Origin: Odontocerum albicorne
Taxonomy: Eukaryota > Arthropoda > Insecta > Trichoptera > Odontoceridae
Length of the DNA: 64,000 nt
Assembly: GCA_949825065.1 (NCBI GenBank)
Contig: OX463852.1
Coordinates: forward strand, 17,944,189-18,008,188
Direction: 5' to 3'
Positions 33,186 to 44,150 of this stretch are shown here, piece after piece (position 1 is the first letter of the stretch; every line of letters begins with the position of its first letter). The notes below the pieces were generated by a model, which worked only from the letters and a program-made list of their open reading frames with translations, had not been told where the DNA came from and did no database searches. Position numbers and translations under genes: made by a program.

Positions 33186-33679
33186 GCTGCTTCCTCGAAA
33201 TTGTGAAACATTAAGTTATGAGACAGTGAAATTCATCCTGGGGTCATATCAACCTGCACCTTTCCGTCCCCAATTTCCAGCAATTGATGTGAGAATATCT
33301 CAGCTGATCGATTGTTTTGCAGCTGGACACGCATTTGTCAAATATTTGTCCAATAGGAGTATTGTTAAGGAAATACAGAGATAATTGGAACGAATTAAAT
33401 GTTAAGCAAAGAGAGAGATTATTGGAATTAATTAAATGTTAAGGAAAGACATTGCAAACTACGCACGAATTAAATTTGGATGTGACATGTTTGGACGCGT
33501 CATTAATGAACAATAAATATCTATTCTAATAAATAGCAAGTTATTTAGGTAAATACATTAAAAAAAACAACAATGATGACAAATTAATACATCTTGTTAC
33601 AAATAAGCAAAAATTTGTCAGTTCGTTTAAAATAAATATGACGTTTGTCAAAAATGTACATACCAGCATCACGTTGTCT

Positions 33680-33760
33680 CTGTGAAGCAAATAATCGCGT
33701 CACTCCAAGAGATCAATTCACGATATGATTTGAATTTAAACGAAAATCAATCAACACAAT
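33680..33760 (+). repeat. Direct repeat inside the Helitron
   Basis: About 80 bp beginning 'atcgcgtcactccaagagat' is repeated in the same orientation at 31590-31650 ('atcgcatcactccaagaggt'), about 2 kb apart. It points to an internal rearrangement or fusion of two Helitron copies. Confidence 0.75.
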
Positions 33761-34561
33761 TAAATTTTATCGCTAATTGAACAGAAAAATAAAAAAATAA
33801 GTTAAAAAAACTAAGTGAAAAAGATAATCTTAGAGGTAGGTATGTTAACAACGCACATTATGAAATGAAAATGGCGGATAAATTAGCGCAGATATTTATT
33901 ATTGTTTATTATAAAAAATAAAAAAAAATAGTTTTTTCATCGAATTAAAAGAGACTTTCTTGAATTAAATTCCACAGAACCATTTCCTAATCCTAAAAAA
34001 AATCGTTAACAAATCGAAAAAAAGCAATGCATAAAATCAACTTTTCCTAGGAGCTAAGAAGTTTCACTTCTACCACGCGAGAGTATCACGCATCTGTTTT
34101 TTTATACATATAAGTTATATTTATTTTAGCGATCCTCGATCTTTTTATACATGTAAGTTATATTTATTTTAGATCTCTTTATACATATAAGCTATATTTG
34201 TTTTAGCGATTATATTTATTTTAACGATACTCAAAATATTTCAAAACAAATAAAATTTTAGTTGGATATTTTTTACAAATTTAGTATTAGTTCTGCCAAA
34301 TATATTTCCTGCGCTTGCGCTATAAAGTCTAGACTCAGCCATATTAAGATTTTCTCAAGCTGCTATGACACAATGGAACTTATCCTTATTAACACAAATT
34401 TTATTTTGACGTATCTTGGATTCTAACCTAATTTATCGTAGAATTATTATTCAACAGGAAATATTTATTATCAAACATAAAATTATTTTATATTTTATGT
34501 ATATAGACTAAATCATTGAATATCAAATATTAATTACTAAACCTCGAAAATGCAATATGCT

Positions 34562-34588
34562 CAACTGTCATAATATTTTGACAGTTGA
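34562..34588. other. Hairpin in Helitron 5' region
   Basis: CAACTGTCA (34563-34571) pairs with TGACAGTTG (about 34580-34588) around an AT-rich loop. A 'gatattcaatatttgatatc' near-palindrome follows at once. Function unknown. Confidence 0.6.
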
Positions 34589-34812
34589 TATTCAATATTT
34601 GATATCTTTGTCCCCGACAGGTTCGCCTAGGTAATGTTGATTCTGATTTAAAATTTTTATTATATACACTGATATATATATATAAATAAAAATCAAAAAA
34701 CATTTCCGTTGACGAATATTAACTTTACTCAAAATTTCAAAGCGATCGGTAGAGAACTTCCGGAGATTAGCTAGCAATAATTAACGAACATTTACATTTT
34801 TATTTATATAGA

Positions 34813-35299
34813 TTATAAATGAATGCACGCAGAGACTTTAAATGTCTCGTGGCTTGCATAATTTAATTGAGCATTAATTTGCTAAATAATTATTTAATTC
34901 ACGAGAATACATAATTAACGAAAATAATAATGTTACAACATGTACTAAAGGTGATCAAGGAGCAACTTTAATATCAGGGATCCGCAAACTTTTTTTGAAC
35001 TGTACCACCTAATAAAAGTTACAAAGAGTGGTATATCACCAGTACCCTTCTCGGCCACCTTCACTACCCTTGTACCTTCATAGGTAAATTTTCATAATAT
35101 AGGTATCTACGCCTACCCTCTTTACTCATTGTACACATTATTTGCATAATATCTTGCTCGCAAACCACTAGAATGGGGCTTGCGTACCACTCAACATTTA
35201 ATTTTAAAAAATCCGTTAAGTTTTTGATCTGAGGTTTCCAACAAGTTTATTGTCAAATAGTGATTCCCAAATACTTGTTTGTTACTTATTCTCACGGTG
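34813..35299. other. AT-rich sequence, nothing recognised
   Basis: No recognisable gene or repeat between the Helitron and the next SINE. Confidence 0.5.
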
Positions 35300-35610
35300 C
35301 TCTGCGTATGCTAGTTGGTAGGACTCTGGCTTTCCATCCGGGAGTTTCGGGTTGAATTGCCATTGATACCAAAACAATAATAAAAAAAGCTTCCAGTCTG
35401 GTTCAGAATTCGTCTGTCTGGTAACAATACTCGAACGCGCTAGGCGTGTGCGAGTGTTGTATGCCCACGCGCAGTAGCATTTCCAACAGAAGCGATATTG
35501 AACTGCGAGATGTTTGTTTATTCCAGTGGTTCTTAGTCCGAAGGCTCGATTACTGCAGACAGTGTTGTCTCCCAGCCACGCTTATCAATATGTCCGCATC
35601 ATCAGTTACA
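35300..35610 (+). mobile_element. SINE-B, full length
   Basis: Head: 'tatgctagttggtaggactc' (box A) and 'gtttcgggttgaattgcc' (box B, one change). Linker: 'ccagtctggttcagaattcg' and 'ggtaacaatactcgaacgcg'. Body: 'ccagtggttcttagtccgaa' and 'ggctcgattactgcagacag', to 'gtctcccagccacgcttatc'. With the copy at 14448 it defines a length of about 300 bp. The first part of the linker is also found in SINE-A, so the two families share a head and linker. Confidence 0.8.
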
Positions 35611-36189
35611 TTTGACTTCCGATTTTGAGTTCCTGGTTGGTTGAAAAAAAATGCATGGAAGTGTACATTAATACAGGAAAATATCCATAGATTGTTTTGG
35701 AAGATCTCAGAAAATGCCTGGCATTCATTTTGTTCAAATGACTTGAAAATATCTTTGAGATATACTTGACCAGCGAAAAAGTGTTGTAATGAAACTACCA
35801 ACAATCTTTTTAAGTTTCAAGTAAGTAGTAATAAATAACTTCCTAAGAAATTGAGTAAACTTTAAGGCCCAGCTCTTTCTCTCTCCTTCTCTTTGTTTGG
35901 AATCTGGTTTCTGTCATATCCATCATCCACCATGCGGCATCCACTCGCTGCAGCTGCGGCTCTTTTATGTCTTACTCCGTCTCCCATGTACTTAACGCTG
36001 GAGGTAATAAACTTTATGGTTGCCATTACTACATCACTCTTTATGGCGTAATAAAGTACGAGTATGGAGGCTGGTACATCATGTTCCTGTATCGAGATGC
36101 AACAGCATCATAGGAGAGACGAGACATAAACGGGGACGCAAAACAATTTTCTTTTCCTTCGAATAAAATATTTAACTCATTTTTTCACG
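35611..36189. other. Unassigned sequence
   Basis: A 'cctggttggttgaaaaaaaa' string at 35630 looks like a SINE-A tail start. Otherwise no motif. TACGAGTA is at 36057-36064. Confidence 0.45.
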
Positions 36190-36315
36190 CACTTGGAAGC
36201 CTGTCTTCTAACAAACTAGGCCGCGGAAATCATTAATCTTTCTGGTTGGCTGGAAGAAATTTTTACATGGCAATAACTTCCCAGGTTCCCAGTTTCCATA
36301 ATGTATTGTACAAGA
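36190..36315. mobile_element. SINE-A pieces, disordered
   Basis: A minus-strand head remnant ('gtcttctaacaaactaggcc') is followed by a plus-strand tail ('tctggttggctggaagaaat', 'atggcaataacttcccaggt'). These are two opposite pieces of SINE-A placed together. Confidence 0.5.
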
Positions 36316-36334
36316 CCGTAGTAAAATACAAAAC

Positions 36335-36610
36335 TCGGGCGAGTAAAACGAATGAATGAAGAAAAACTAAAAAAACAAAACTCCAAATATGAGTGAATAT
36401 TGTGGTAGAGTAATATCAAGGAAAGTATGGATGGATCAAGTAAATGGTATTTTAAAAGAAGTATGTATATGTCAAAAGTCAGCGAAACGGTAGGAGTTGT
36501 AAGAGGTGTTTAGATGTAAAAAAAAGAAGGATGTGTGTTGAGATTGGAATGTCTGGCACTATTCTTTCTACCTCCCCGATAAGGAAATGTTGTGATGGTA
36601 TGTATGTATG
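36335..36610 (+). pseudogene. LINE family R 3' end
   Basis: 'gtaaaacgaatgaatgaaga' (VKRMNEE-coding) is followed by 'gtatggatggatcaagtaaa' (VWMDQVN) and the terminal 'ctttctacctccccgataag', then a '(atgt)n' tail near 36600. The tail 'gtatgtatgtatgcatgtat' shows how the family ends. Confidence 0.7.
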
Positions 36611-37309
36611 CATGTATAACACTGCTTACATAACAATGTTTAATTTTATTTTGTATATTTTTTTAGTATTTTTTATTAAAGAGGTCATTTGATCATTGAA
36701 ATAAAATGGGGAAATCATTTGAACGAAAACATGAATACAGTTTCTTATACTCATCTTAGATTTTCATCTCCCACTTTTACATGGAAACTTTCTTGGTCTT
36801 CCTTTTCCTTAAACTCTCGTATGCATTGCAGATTTGATGTCTAAAATAAAATGTTTCGAACATTTCCAAGACAAGGAAACTTGCAACTGTTATTATATAC
36901 TTTGTGGAGAAGACAGGCTGTGGCGGATAGTTAGTTGGTGGGGGAGGGGGGGGCATTTTACGGCGGCCGTGAGTCCGCATTGTGTGTCATTGGAAAGTGC
37001 AGCGGAGTGCAGCAGTACTGTCGCTACGGCAGAGATGCACCGCACCGGTATTGGGGTTAGCGGATTCGAGAGGCAATTTACGACAGACGCGGAATGGATA
37101 TTCATAATTCAATTTTCTTTGTTATTTTTTGGAAAGCATTGTATAATACTTCTCTTGGACACGGTAAAACATTAATAAAAAAATATTGGTATCACTCGCT
37201 TTACAAATTCTCGTTTTACGGTTTCCCGGTTTCACAAGTTTGTTTCCACCCAAAAATTGCTTGCCAATAGTGATAACTTTCTATAAATTAGGAATATTAT
37301 CTGCTTAAA
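36611..37309. other. Unassigned; GC-rich 36930-37060
   Basis: A 113-aa plus frame (36834-37175) spans the GC-rich patch ('gtgggggaggggggggc', 'cgctacggcagagatgc') but has no domain I recognise. It could be an exon or chance; I do not call it a gene. Confidence 0.35.
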
Positions 37310-37500
37310 GTAGACATTTCAGTTCAGTTCGATCCCACCACCACCTACACTGTTGTTATGGGGGACGCAATAGGTTCCCATCAAGCACGATCTATACTAG
37401 AAGATCGAAATCTTCTTCATTTCTTATGTATGCGACGTCACTTAGTGACAACGAAGGAACTGCCCAATAAGGAATTCACCTTCGGCGGCGACATACCTGA
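37310..37500 (+). pseudogene. LINE endonuclease fragment
   Basis: The frame reads 'QFDPTTTYTVVMGDAIGSHQ', then further 'NLLHFLCMRRHLVTTKELP'. The form 'YTVVMGDFNA' is the endonuclease block of LINEs; here the Phe-Asn after the catalytic Asp is changed to Ala-Ile. Flanking parts of the domain are missing or out of frame. Confidence 0.5.
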
Positions 37501-38189
37501 GTATGAAAAGAATAGTAGCAATGACTTATGATCTCACGTCGTAAATACACTTGGAAAATGGCTTAAGACTTGGAGTTCAAACAGCTTAGCGAGTTACCAG
37601 TACTTTTCCCAGAAAATATGAAAACCATCCTGTGGCGCTACTAGATCTGAATAGCCAATCGGTTCAAAGATGCATCGATGTAAGGCTGAAGGAAGACTTC
37701 TTCGGAAATTATTGTCTCGATTATCATCACAGTACCACAAAATGAGATCTTTAGATTGATCCAGATGGGCTTAAAATAGATATTGAAGAGCTTACGAACG
37801 AAGATACGCTTTAAAAAGGAAAAACGTAATATGGAGAAGCCGAATGACCACTTCACCGTTAGTCGCTGAATGACTTCGTTATCGTCACGGTGTGGTTACA
37901 GTTGCAATATACATGTCTTGTATACTAGTAGGTGGAGTTTCATCGATTCCTTATTATGTTCATATGAAATGGTCCAGACTGTCAGTCACATAGTGAAGTA
38001 GTGTTGAATATATCCATTTCCAGGAACTGGAGGAGATTTATCGGGCAACTCCTGAAGCTGTATTATGGATGAGAAATCTAAACATCCAACTATAAGAGAG
38101 AAACCATACGAAAAAAGAAGAATTCTTAACGAATTTTTATTTAGTGTTCTTCTGTATGTGTCTCTTTCACGTAGTATCTTCTCCAATTA
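37501..38189. other. Unassigned sequence
   Basis: No convincing domain. It may continue the decayed LINE at 37310, but I see no further RT motif. Confidence 0.4.
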
Positions 38190-38400
38190 AGTCAAAGTGT
38201 TCGGTGTGAGATTGTGTAGCTCCTGCAGGCTTCCAGGAAATGCATACAGTGAGCAGTTGTTGACGATGTGGTTTATGGTCTACGAGTAAATCTTCCCGCA
38301 CTCACAGAAGAGCGACTCTGCTAGACCAAATTTGTGCATATCATATGCAGTGCGGTTCACTCCGCACCTGATCCTGTTCAGAATACACCACTACTTATAA
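38190..38400 (-). pseudogene. LINE ORF2 C-terminal Cys/His fragment
   Basis: Minus translation: 'LNRIRCGVNRTAYDMHKFGL', 'AESLFCECGKIYS', stop, 'TINHIVNNCSLYAFPG', 'SLQELHNLTP'. This is the post-RT block of many LINEs ('LNRxRtGxGRc...HKwGxxxSpxCdCG..qTmdHIVxxCPLr.f.Gxlq'). One TAG breaks it. It is the same functional region from which the satellite at 62.5 kb seems to derive, but a different family. Confidence 0.75.
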
Positions 38401-38529
38401 TGTCATATCACCCACAAGACACCTGCTTTTAAATTCCGGCTCAGTCTAAAGGGATCGTCATTTATCGACGTTCAGTGTTGTTGATTTCAATATTTTAGAG
38501 TGTTGTTGACGTTCACCCTCACAAACACA

Positions 38530-38680
38530 AACCGCAAATTCCGTGCCTACTCCAATGGTTCTAGCTCCGAAGGCTAGATAACTGGAGTCGAAGACAATAG
38601 TCTCCAGGCTAATCTATTCAATATGTTCGAATGACAATTCGAATATATTGAAGAGTGCCATACGAATGAAAGTGTGTCCT
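38530..38680 (+). mobile_element. SINE-B body and 3' end
   Basis: 'ccgtgcctactccaatggtt', 'gataactggagtcgaagaca' and a terminal fold ('tattcaatatgttcgaa' against 'ttcgaatatattgaa'), then 'gtgccatacgaatgaaag'. Confidence 0.7.
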
Positions 38681-39227
38681 AGCAACCTTTTTGAAAATTA
38701 TCAGATCTACAAAGCTAGGCATTATATAGCGATCAGACAGGAGTGAGTGTGATACTATATCGGCACTCCGGCCCTACTAGGTAGGCCGGTAGGTCGTCGT
38801 GCCCCCGAATCAGCCGGATACGCCGCACGTGACGAGGTTGTTAACCGCCATCCATTGTGCCCGCTCGTGCACTGTGTGCTATGTGCACCACGCCACTCTG
38901 TACTAGCGTGAGACCGTGTCTCTCATGATGCATACGAGTACACATAGATCTGTAACTGCAACAGTAGTTCTCTGGCGCAGTTATACCCAAAATCTCTGAT
39001 ACCATAGGTTGCATTAAACTCCGAGTTAGTATTTTTTGGTTTGGCTTCTTTAAAATTCTACCGTTATATGTCAACTGTAATGGTAGGTTATTGTTATGGT
39101 TTGTTATAACTTTTAAACAATTTATATAACAAATTCTGATACGTTAAAGGGTGTTTCATTTCACTATTGATTCATCAAAAGTTATAGAAACTACGCTTCG
39201 CGGTGTTCTGCCACCACACACATTGAC
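38681..39227. other. Unassigned; moderate GC at 38750-38900
   Basis: A less AT-rich stretch ('cactccggccctactaggta') has no recognisable feature. TACGAGTA is at 38933-38940. Confidence 0.45.
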
Positions 39228-39423
39228 AACCTCCGTGACCTAAAACGCCTATCTCCCTACCCGAAGGTTGCGTGTCCAAATCCCGCTCGAACTCAGTTTT
39301 TTTTTTAAAAAGAATTCCAGTCTGGTTTTCACTTAAGGCCTCTTTAACATCTTTCTGGTTGGTTAAAAAATATTGCCACATGGTAATAAGCTTGCCAGGT
39401 TGTATTGTATACAACGAAAGTGT
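39228..39423 (+). mobile_element. SINE-A copy
   Basis: Head 'acctccgtgacctaaaacgc' with box B-like 'GCGTGTCCAAATCCC', T/A-rich linker, 'ccagtctggttttcacttaa', 'ggcctctttaacatctttct', tail 'ggttggttaaaaaatattgc' and 'ccaggttgtattgtatacaa'. The body is well preserved; box A is damaged. It lies just upstream of a truncated mariner. Confidence 0.8.
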
Positions 39424-39545
39424 AATATTGGGTGTTAACATAAGTTGTGTCCGTTTTTTTCAAATTTAAAAATGAGCACCAAAAGTAAAACAAAATGGTA
39501 AAGGTTATACGTCATTCGTAAGTAAATTTTCTGCTCTACAAGATA

Positions 39546-40001
39546 TTGCGTTTGCTTTTGCGTTACATATGTTATTTTATTGGATTACAAGCCTTCAAAA
39601 TGGAATGTCAAGTAGACGAAAGTGAGCATTTTCGACACCTTCTGTTCGCGTTCAATCGAGGGAATAAAGCTGCAAAAGCTGCTCACGATATTTGCGAAGT
39701 GTACAGTGAAGATGCTAAGAATAAAAGGACAGCTCGTCGATGGTTTTTACGTTTCAAAGACGGTAATTTCGACCTGAAAGACATGGAGCGTTCCGGACGA
39801 CCAGTGGACTTCGGTGAGGACCGCTCAAACCATATTATTCAAGAAGATCCCCTTCAAAGCACCGTAGAATTGGCTGAGCAGATTAATTGTAGTCACATGA
39901 CTGTATACCGCCATCTTAAATCAATGGGAAAAGTCCAGAAGTTCGGCGCTTGGGTTCCACATGTTTTGAGTGAAAACAACAAAAATCAATTGTCGAACTA
40001 A
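39546..40001 (+). pseudogene. Mariner-type transposase, N-terminal part only
   Basis: A 151-aa frame; the likely natural start is Met at 39600 ('MECQVDESEHFRHLLFAFNR'). It holds the two helix-turn-helix modules of the mariner DNA-binding domain: 'AKAAHDICEVYSEDAKNKRT' with 'RRWFLRFKDGNFDLKD', the 'ERSGRP' linker, and 'STVELAEQINCSHMTVYRHL' ending in 'GAWVPHVLSENNKNQ'. The catalytic DD(34)D half is absent: the frame stops at 39999-40001 and SINE sequence follows. The intact binding domain frame is notable; it could in principle bind mariner ends without cutting (inference). It differs clearly from the mariner at 17.4 kb. Confidence 0.85.
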
Positions 40002-40054
40002 ATATTTTAAAATATATTGGGAAAGTCAATTATGTTCCCACTAGGTTACGGAGG

Positions 40055-40170
40055 TTGTCTTAAGTAACTAGAAATATATTAAAGTTTCAACGGAAACCGA
40101 ATCCACAACCTCCGAGTCGGAAGACGTCGTCTTACAGACGTCTTACCAACTAGGCTACGACAGTTGGCAT
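40055..40170 (-). mobile_element. SINE-A head
   Basis: Minus strand: 'gtcgtagcctagttggtaag' (box A), then 'gaggttgtggattcggtttc' (box B region). There is no tail. A small duplication, 'cgtcgtcttacagacgtctt', lies in the head. Confidence 0.65.
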
Positions 40171-40689
40171 GTACGAGTATAATCGATAGTGATGGTGATC
40201 TTTCTCTTCGGTACCTTCCATCAGCGATTCCAGTTACAAGTCACAGTTACCAGACTGCTATCTCCTGCCCGAGCCACGTAGTTAAAAGTAAACCGTAGTC
40301 GAAAGTAAATATTGTAGTTAGACGCATACTTTGATTAGCGAATATCAATATTGACAAGCTTTCAATTAATACGATGCTAACAATTCACGGTTTCGAAATA
40401 CAGTAGACTCTCGATTATTCGAGGTCGTTTTAATTGGGTGGCGAATTAAACAGACCAGTAAAAAAATACGATTTTTTTTAATAGTATTTCCAAATATTAT
40501 TTAAAATCTAAGAACATCATTTGACGAGATATGTACTATAAATAAAAGAGGCGAAATTGCGAACGCGCTATCAATATAAAATACCTGTCATTGAATGACG
40601 TATTAGCAAATTATCATTAGGGTGCGCTTCGAGCAAGCAATATAGTACTAAGATTTATGTTCAAGGCTAGAATAAAGTGACCCATGAGT
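40171..40689. other. AT-rich sequence, nothing recognised
   Basis: TACGAGTA at 40172-40179; otherwise no feature. Confidence 0.5.
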
Positions 40690-41190
40690 TTCATCTTTAA
40701 TGTATTTTAATGTGATTTCATGGATTACCTTTTCCACAGTTGTGTCATCTGTGTATGTGTGTGTGGGGTGTTTATCTATATACTCGTATACTTTGAGGAA
40801 GTATTTGAGTAGTTGACTTCACTTTAGTTGTTTATACGTTCCCTCTCTATCCCTGATACGTCGTTGAATTCAGCTAGAGATGTTATAGGCGAACATATCC
40901 AAAGGGATGAGTCGACTTGTCAGCGGCCCTGACGGGTATCGTCAGGTTCCAGTGTCCTTCCGATCGCCCCACCCCAGTTCCCCGACGGCAGTACCCCGGC
41001 TCCCAGGAACAGCAACATTCCGTCCGCCGCGCAATACGACAGAGAAGAAGGCAGAACTCGGCGGAAAAGAAGATGTAGACAATGTTTGATGGGTATTTAA
41101 ATTAATACAATATACGGAAGAATTGTAGAGTGTGAGGATCGGAAGCAAGCGGCTGTGGCCTTAAAAATTGTGTGCGCTTAGATTCAGTGT
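40690..41190 (-). mobile_element. Old Jockey 3' UTR relic
   Basis: It matches the 3' untranslated region of the Jockey copy at 48.4-48.9 kb in the same orientation: 'ttaccttttccacagttgtg' and 'gtgtcatctgtgtatgtgtg' (48475-48510), and 'tagagtgtgaggatcggaag' (about 48797). A GC-rich segment at 40907-41090 has no counterpart in the young copies. No coding part remains. Confidence 0.65.
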
Positions 41191-41689
41191 TTATTTTTTA
41201 TGCAAGTGGGCGGGTCCATCCCGTCAAATTGCAAATTTAAATTACACATCCATAGCGGTTGATTTATTATTGACTTTTTTTAATTGTTTATACTCGAAAG
41301 TTAGCATATATCATCAATTTGGTATTTTCGTGTAACATTGCTGTATGCTTCAGTGTTGTTTTAATTTTTATGCGATAATTGTTTTGACGGATTGTCCGGG
41401 TATTTTTTCCCCAATCTCTCGGTCGCCAGTTCGCCAGAGTCTACTGTAACAATAACTCCAACCGACGTGTTTTCTATAATAATCTGTTGAAAATTTGATG
41501 ATGAAGATATATATAAAGAGTCAACCACTTTCCTTTTGCGTCACAATGATATAATCGATCAAATATTGAATAAGCACACATCCAAATCAACGGAATATCA
41601 TCGGTCAGTCCACTTAATTTGTTGACGTGTTAATAGAAACCGTCAACACCTCTTGAGTTGCTAAATTCTATTTTTTTTTCTACTTTTTA
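41191..41689. other. AT-rich sequence, nothing recognised
   Basis: No recognisable gene or repeat. Confidence 0.5.
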
Positions 41690-41850
41690 ACATAGGTACA
41701 TAAACACCATTACGCCATTTCCCTGTCGAGATAGGCAGAGAGGACAGAGCGTCAGAGTTTCCAATATCGATAAACATCCTTTGCTTCTTCCACATGATAT
41801 CGACCACATTCATACACCCTGTCCACATACATCATAGTTCGCCATAATTC
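41690..41850 (-). pseudogene. LINE family R 3' end
   Basis: 'cgccatttccctgtcgagat' and 'aggcagagaggacagagcgt' on the plus strand are the reverse of the family R terminal coding and tail sequence. Only this 3' end is present. Confidence 0.7.
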
Positions 41851-41861
41851 TCACACTTGAC

Positions 41862-42030
41862 GATCTCCGTAGCTTAGATGTCTCCCAGACAGGAGGTTGC
41901 GGGTTCAAATCCCGCTAGATCACAATATTTTTTTTAAATGATTTCAGTCTAGTTTAACACCTTTCTGGTTAATTGGAAGAGATCGCCACACGGTAATTAT
42001 CCCGTCAGGTTGTACTGTTTACAACGCAAG
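41862..42030 (+). mobile_element. SINE-A copy
   Basis: Head 'gatctccgtagcttagatgt' with box B 'GGTTGCGGGTTCAAATCCC', linker, 'tttcagtctagtttaacacc', tail 'ggaagagatcgccacacggt' and 'caggttgtactgtttacaac'. The middle 'ggcctc' part is deleted. Confidence 0.8.
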
Positions 42031-42636
42031 TGGAAAAAAACTACAATACAATACATTTAAAACTAAAAAAAAAAACAAAAATAGAATCTATTATAAATAT
42101 AATAATTTATAAGTTTATAGACACTTCGAGTAGTTCTGAGTCATCTTACATAAAGGAAATTGATATTGATTTTCGTCTATTCTTTGTTCTGGTATAATAC
42201 TCGTATTATCGCAGCGCAGGTGTGAACTTGGACCGTCATCTGCTAGGATGGTTCGCCTTGAGAGATACTGGATGACCTCATATGCCAAATATTAGTCTTG
42301 CGATAGTCATCTGTGATGATTAATCATCAGCCACTTGATTAATATCGTGATGTACCTTCATCTAACTTTTCGTGATATACTCGTATATATTATTGAGGAG
42401 TTTGAATCACAACACATGCAAGTCGGACATCTTGCGATCTTAGAGTTTATTTTTTGCAAATAATATTTTCCAAAGAATAGTTAATTGGCTCAAGTCTAAC
42501 GAACGAGTTGAATACAAACTTTGTCTATTTTTTGTATTCAATTAATTCTCTCAATGGGATATTTTCATTTAATTATTCATATCAAAGGAGAGGAACAGGA
42601 TTTTAAGATCGTTGTCATCGTCACCAAATAAATTGA
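42031..42636. other. AT-rich sequence, nothing recognised
   Basis: TACTCGTA at 42198-42205 and 42378-42385; no other feature. Confidence 0.5.
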
Positions 42637-42760
42637 TTGTTCCGAACCGATAGCTTGTCCTATGGCGTGGAATGGTTTGCCTCTAAAGATATGAGTGAGA
42701 TGTGCAGCTTCAGGAAACACTTGAAGACAATTTTTGGCAGACCTCACTTAAATTTGTGAT
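42637..42760 (+). pseudogene. CR1/L2-like LINE C-terminal fragment
   Basis: 'agcttgtcctatggcgtgga' and 'atgtgcagcttcaggaaaca' match the copy at 8405-8530 and encode the remains of 'PMAWNGLPL' and 'CSFRKHLKTIF'. One deletion shifts the frame. Confidence 0.65.
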
Positions 42761-43004
42761 AAAACCTGCTAAAAAACATTTGTGATACGGGCAATGAGTA
42801 TATACACAACATTTTATCTAAAGCCGGTATTACTATCGTATATCGCAAAGGTTTCTTTGTTGTTCGTCACTCATAAGTAAGTTTTCTGCGATATTTTTAC
42901 GAAACATGTTTTTCTAAATACTCGTATATGCAGATACTGCGGAGTGCACAATTTAATAAGAACAGTCGCAACATTTTCGTTCGGACACTCAACGTTTATT
43001 TTAA

Positions 43005-43095
43005 TAATCAATAATAGTGGGTTCGATTCCCGAGTTGGAACGTTCTTGAGAAGAATATGCTCTCTTAACATCAATATGCAAATATTTAATGAATA
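43005..43095 (+). repeat. Family C repeat
   Basis: 'aataatagtgggttcgattc' and 'ccgagttggaacgttcttga' with 'gagaatatgctctcttaac'. Best-preserved 3' block of family C, including the box B-like GGTTCGATTCC. Confidence 0.6.
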
Positions 43096-43394
43096 GGTGT
43101 ATTTAATAAGCATCTTGACGTTTCTTCATCATTTTAATACCGCTATCTTCTTTCAACGTGCATTACTTTCCGAGGAAATACATGGATGCACTATAAATTA
43201 TTTATAATGTACTTATCCAAATAGCGTATCTTACTTGTGCCACTTCAACGTCTCACTTTCACACATCCAGAATAAGTAGAAGCCACATTTATGGTATACG
43301 AGTATAATATTCATAACGAGATAAATACTCGTATAGTGTTTGAATTACGTTTCTCCTTTTTCTTCTTTGTCCCCAGTAGCGTAATTTATTGTAT

Positions 43395-43545
43395 TACACG
43401 TTTGTTATATATAGTATAACCTGGTGGGTTTATTGCTATGTGGCAATTTCTTTCAACCAACAGAAATATGTACCAACTGAAATGAACCAACAGCCCTCGG
43501 GTTGGGAGACATGCGTCTTATCAACTAGGCCATGGAGGTCATCAT
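43395..43545 (-). mobile_element. SINE-A copy
   Basis: Minus strand: head 'acctccatggcctagttgat' (box A), 'ctcccaacccgagggctgtt', then tail 'gaaagaaattgccacatagc' and 'accaggttatactatata'. The middle is shortened. Confidence 0.75.
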
Positions 43546-44150
43546 GTATTCTATACATATGATTGATCCTGTGAGATTATGAAGGAGAATAAAATTAATA
43601 ATCTCTTAACAAATGTGAAAGAGTATGGCAAACAGACGAGGTTCGAGAAGGAATGAAAAGTAGGATAAAAAGGTGTTTTGAATTATGATTTATTTATTTT
43701 TAATTTTGTCTTCTACGTTGTTGAATTCTACATTTGATAATTTTTGGAAGTTATTTTTCCAGTCGAAATCAAAAGTGTGCGTGCAACACATATTATATAA
43801 GAATAAAGAAGTCTGTTGAACCCACGTGGGAAACTGCGTTATAAAAATATTTTATACTCAGATATTTAATTCGCTAGTGACATCTTGCGTACTCCTATTG
43901 TATAGTATACCATAGTACATACGAGTACACACATAACAAAACCGGACCAGTCTCGTCATGAGAAAGTTTCTAAATAACTGGTTTACTCAATACTTCCCGT
44001 ACAACCACTTCTCGTCTGTATTATCCTCACTTGGACCTTTAGAATATAATCCTGCGATGACCATTCCTTCCAATGGTTTTGACCAGAAAAATCATATTAA
44101 AAAGGATATTTTAAATACAACAGTATATAAGAAAGTAAATAATTAAAACA
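43546..44150. other. AT-rich sequence, nothing recognised
   Basis: TACGAGTA at 43920-43927. A 62-aa frame at 43958-44146 has no domain. Confidence 0.45.

Larger units (their letters stand above)
31416..34812 (-). mobile_element. Helitron, both ends present
   Basis: On the minus strand the element starts TCTATATAAATAAAAATG (from 34812) and ends ...GTACAGCTAG at 31416. That fits the Helitron rule of 5' TC and 3' CTRR. It lies between host A and T, with no target duplication. A 3' hairpin (GCCAC...GTGGC, about 31432-31449) sits about 10 bp before the end. The end sequences resemble insect Helitrons I know. About 3.4 kb is shorter than an autonomous copy because much of the helicase is deleted. 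Confidence 0.88.

Noticed and set aside
36834..37175. 113-aa host exon
   Set aside because: Spans a GC-rich patch but shows no domain or splice pattern; kept only as unassigned.
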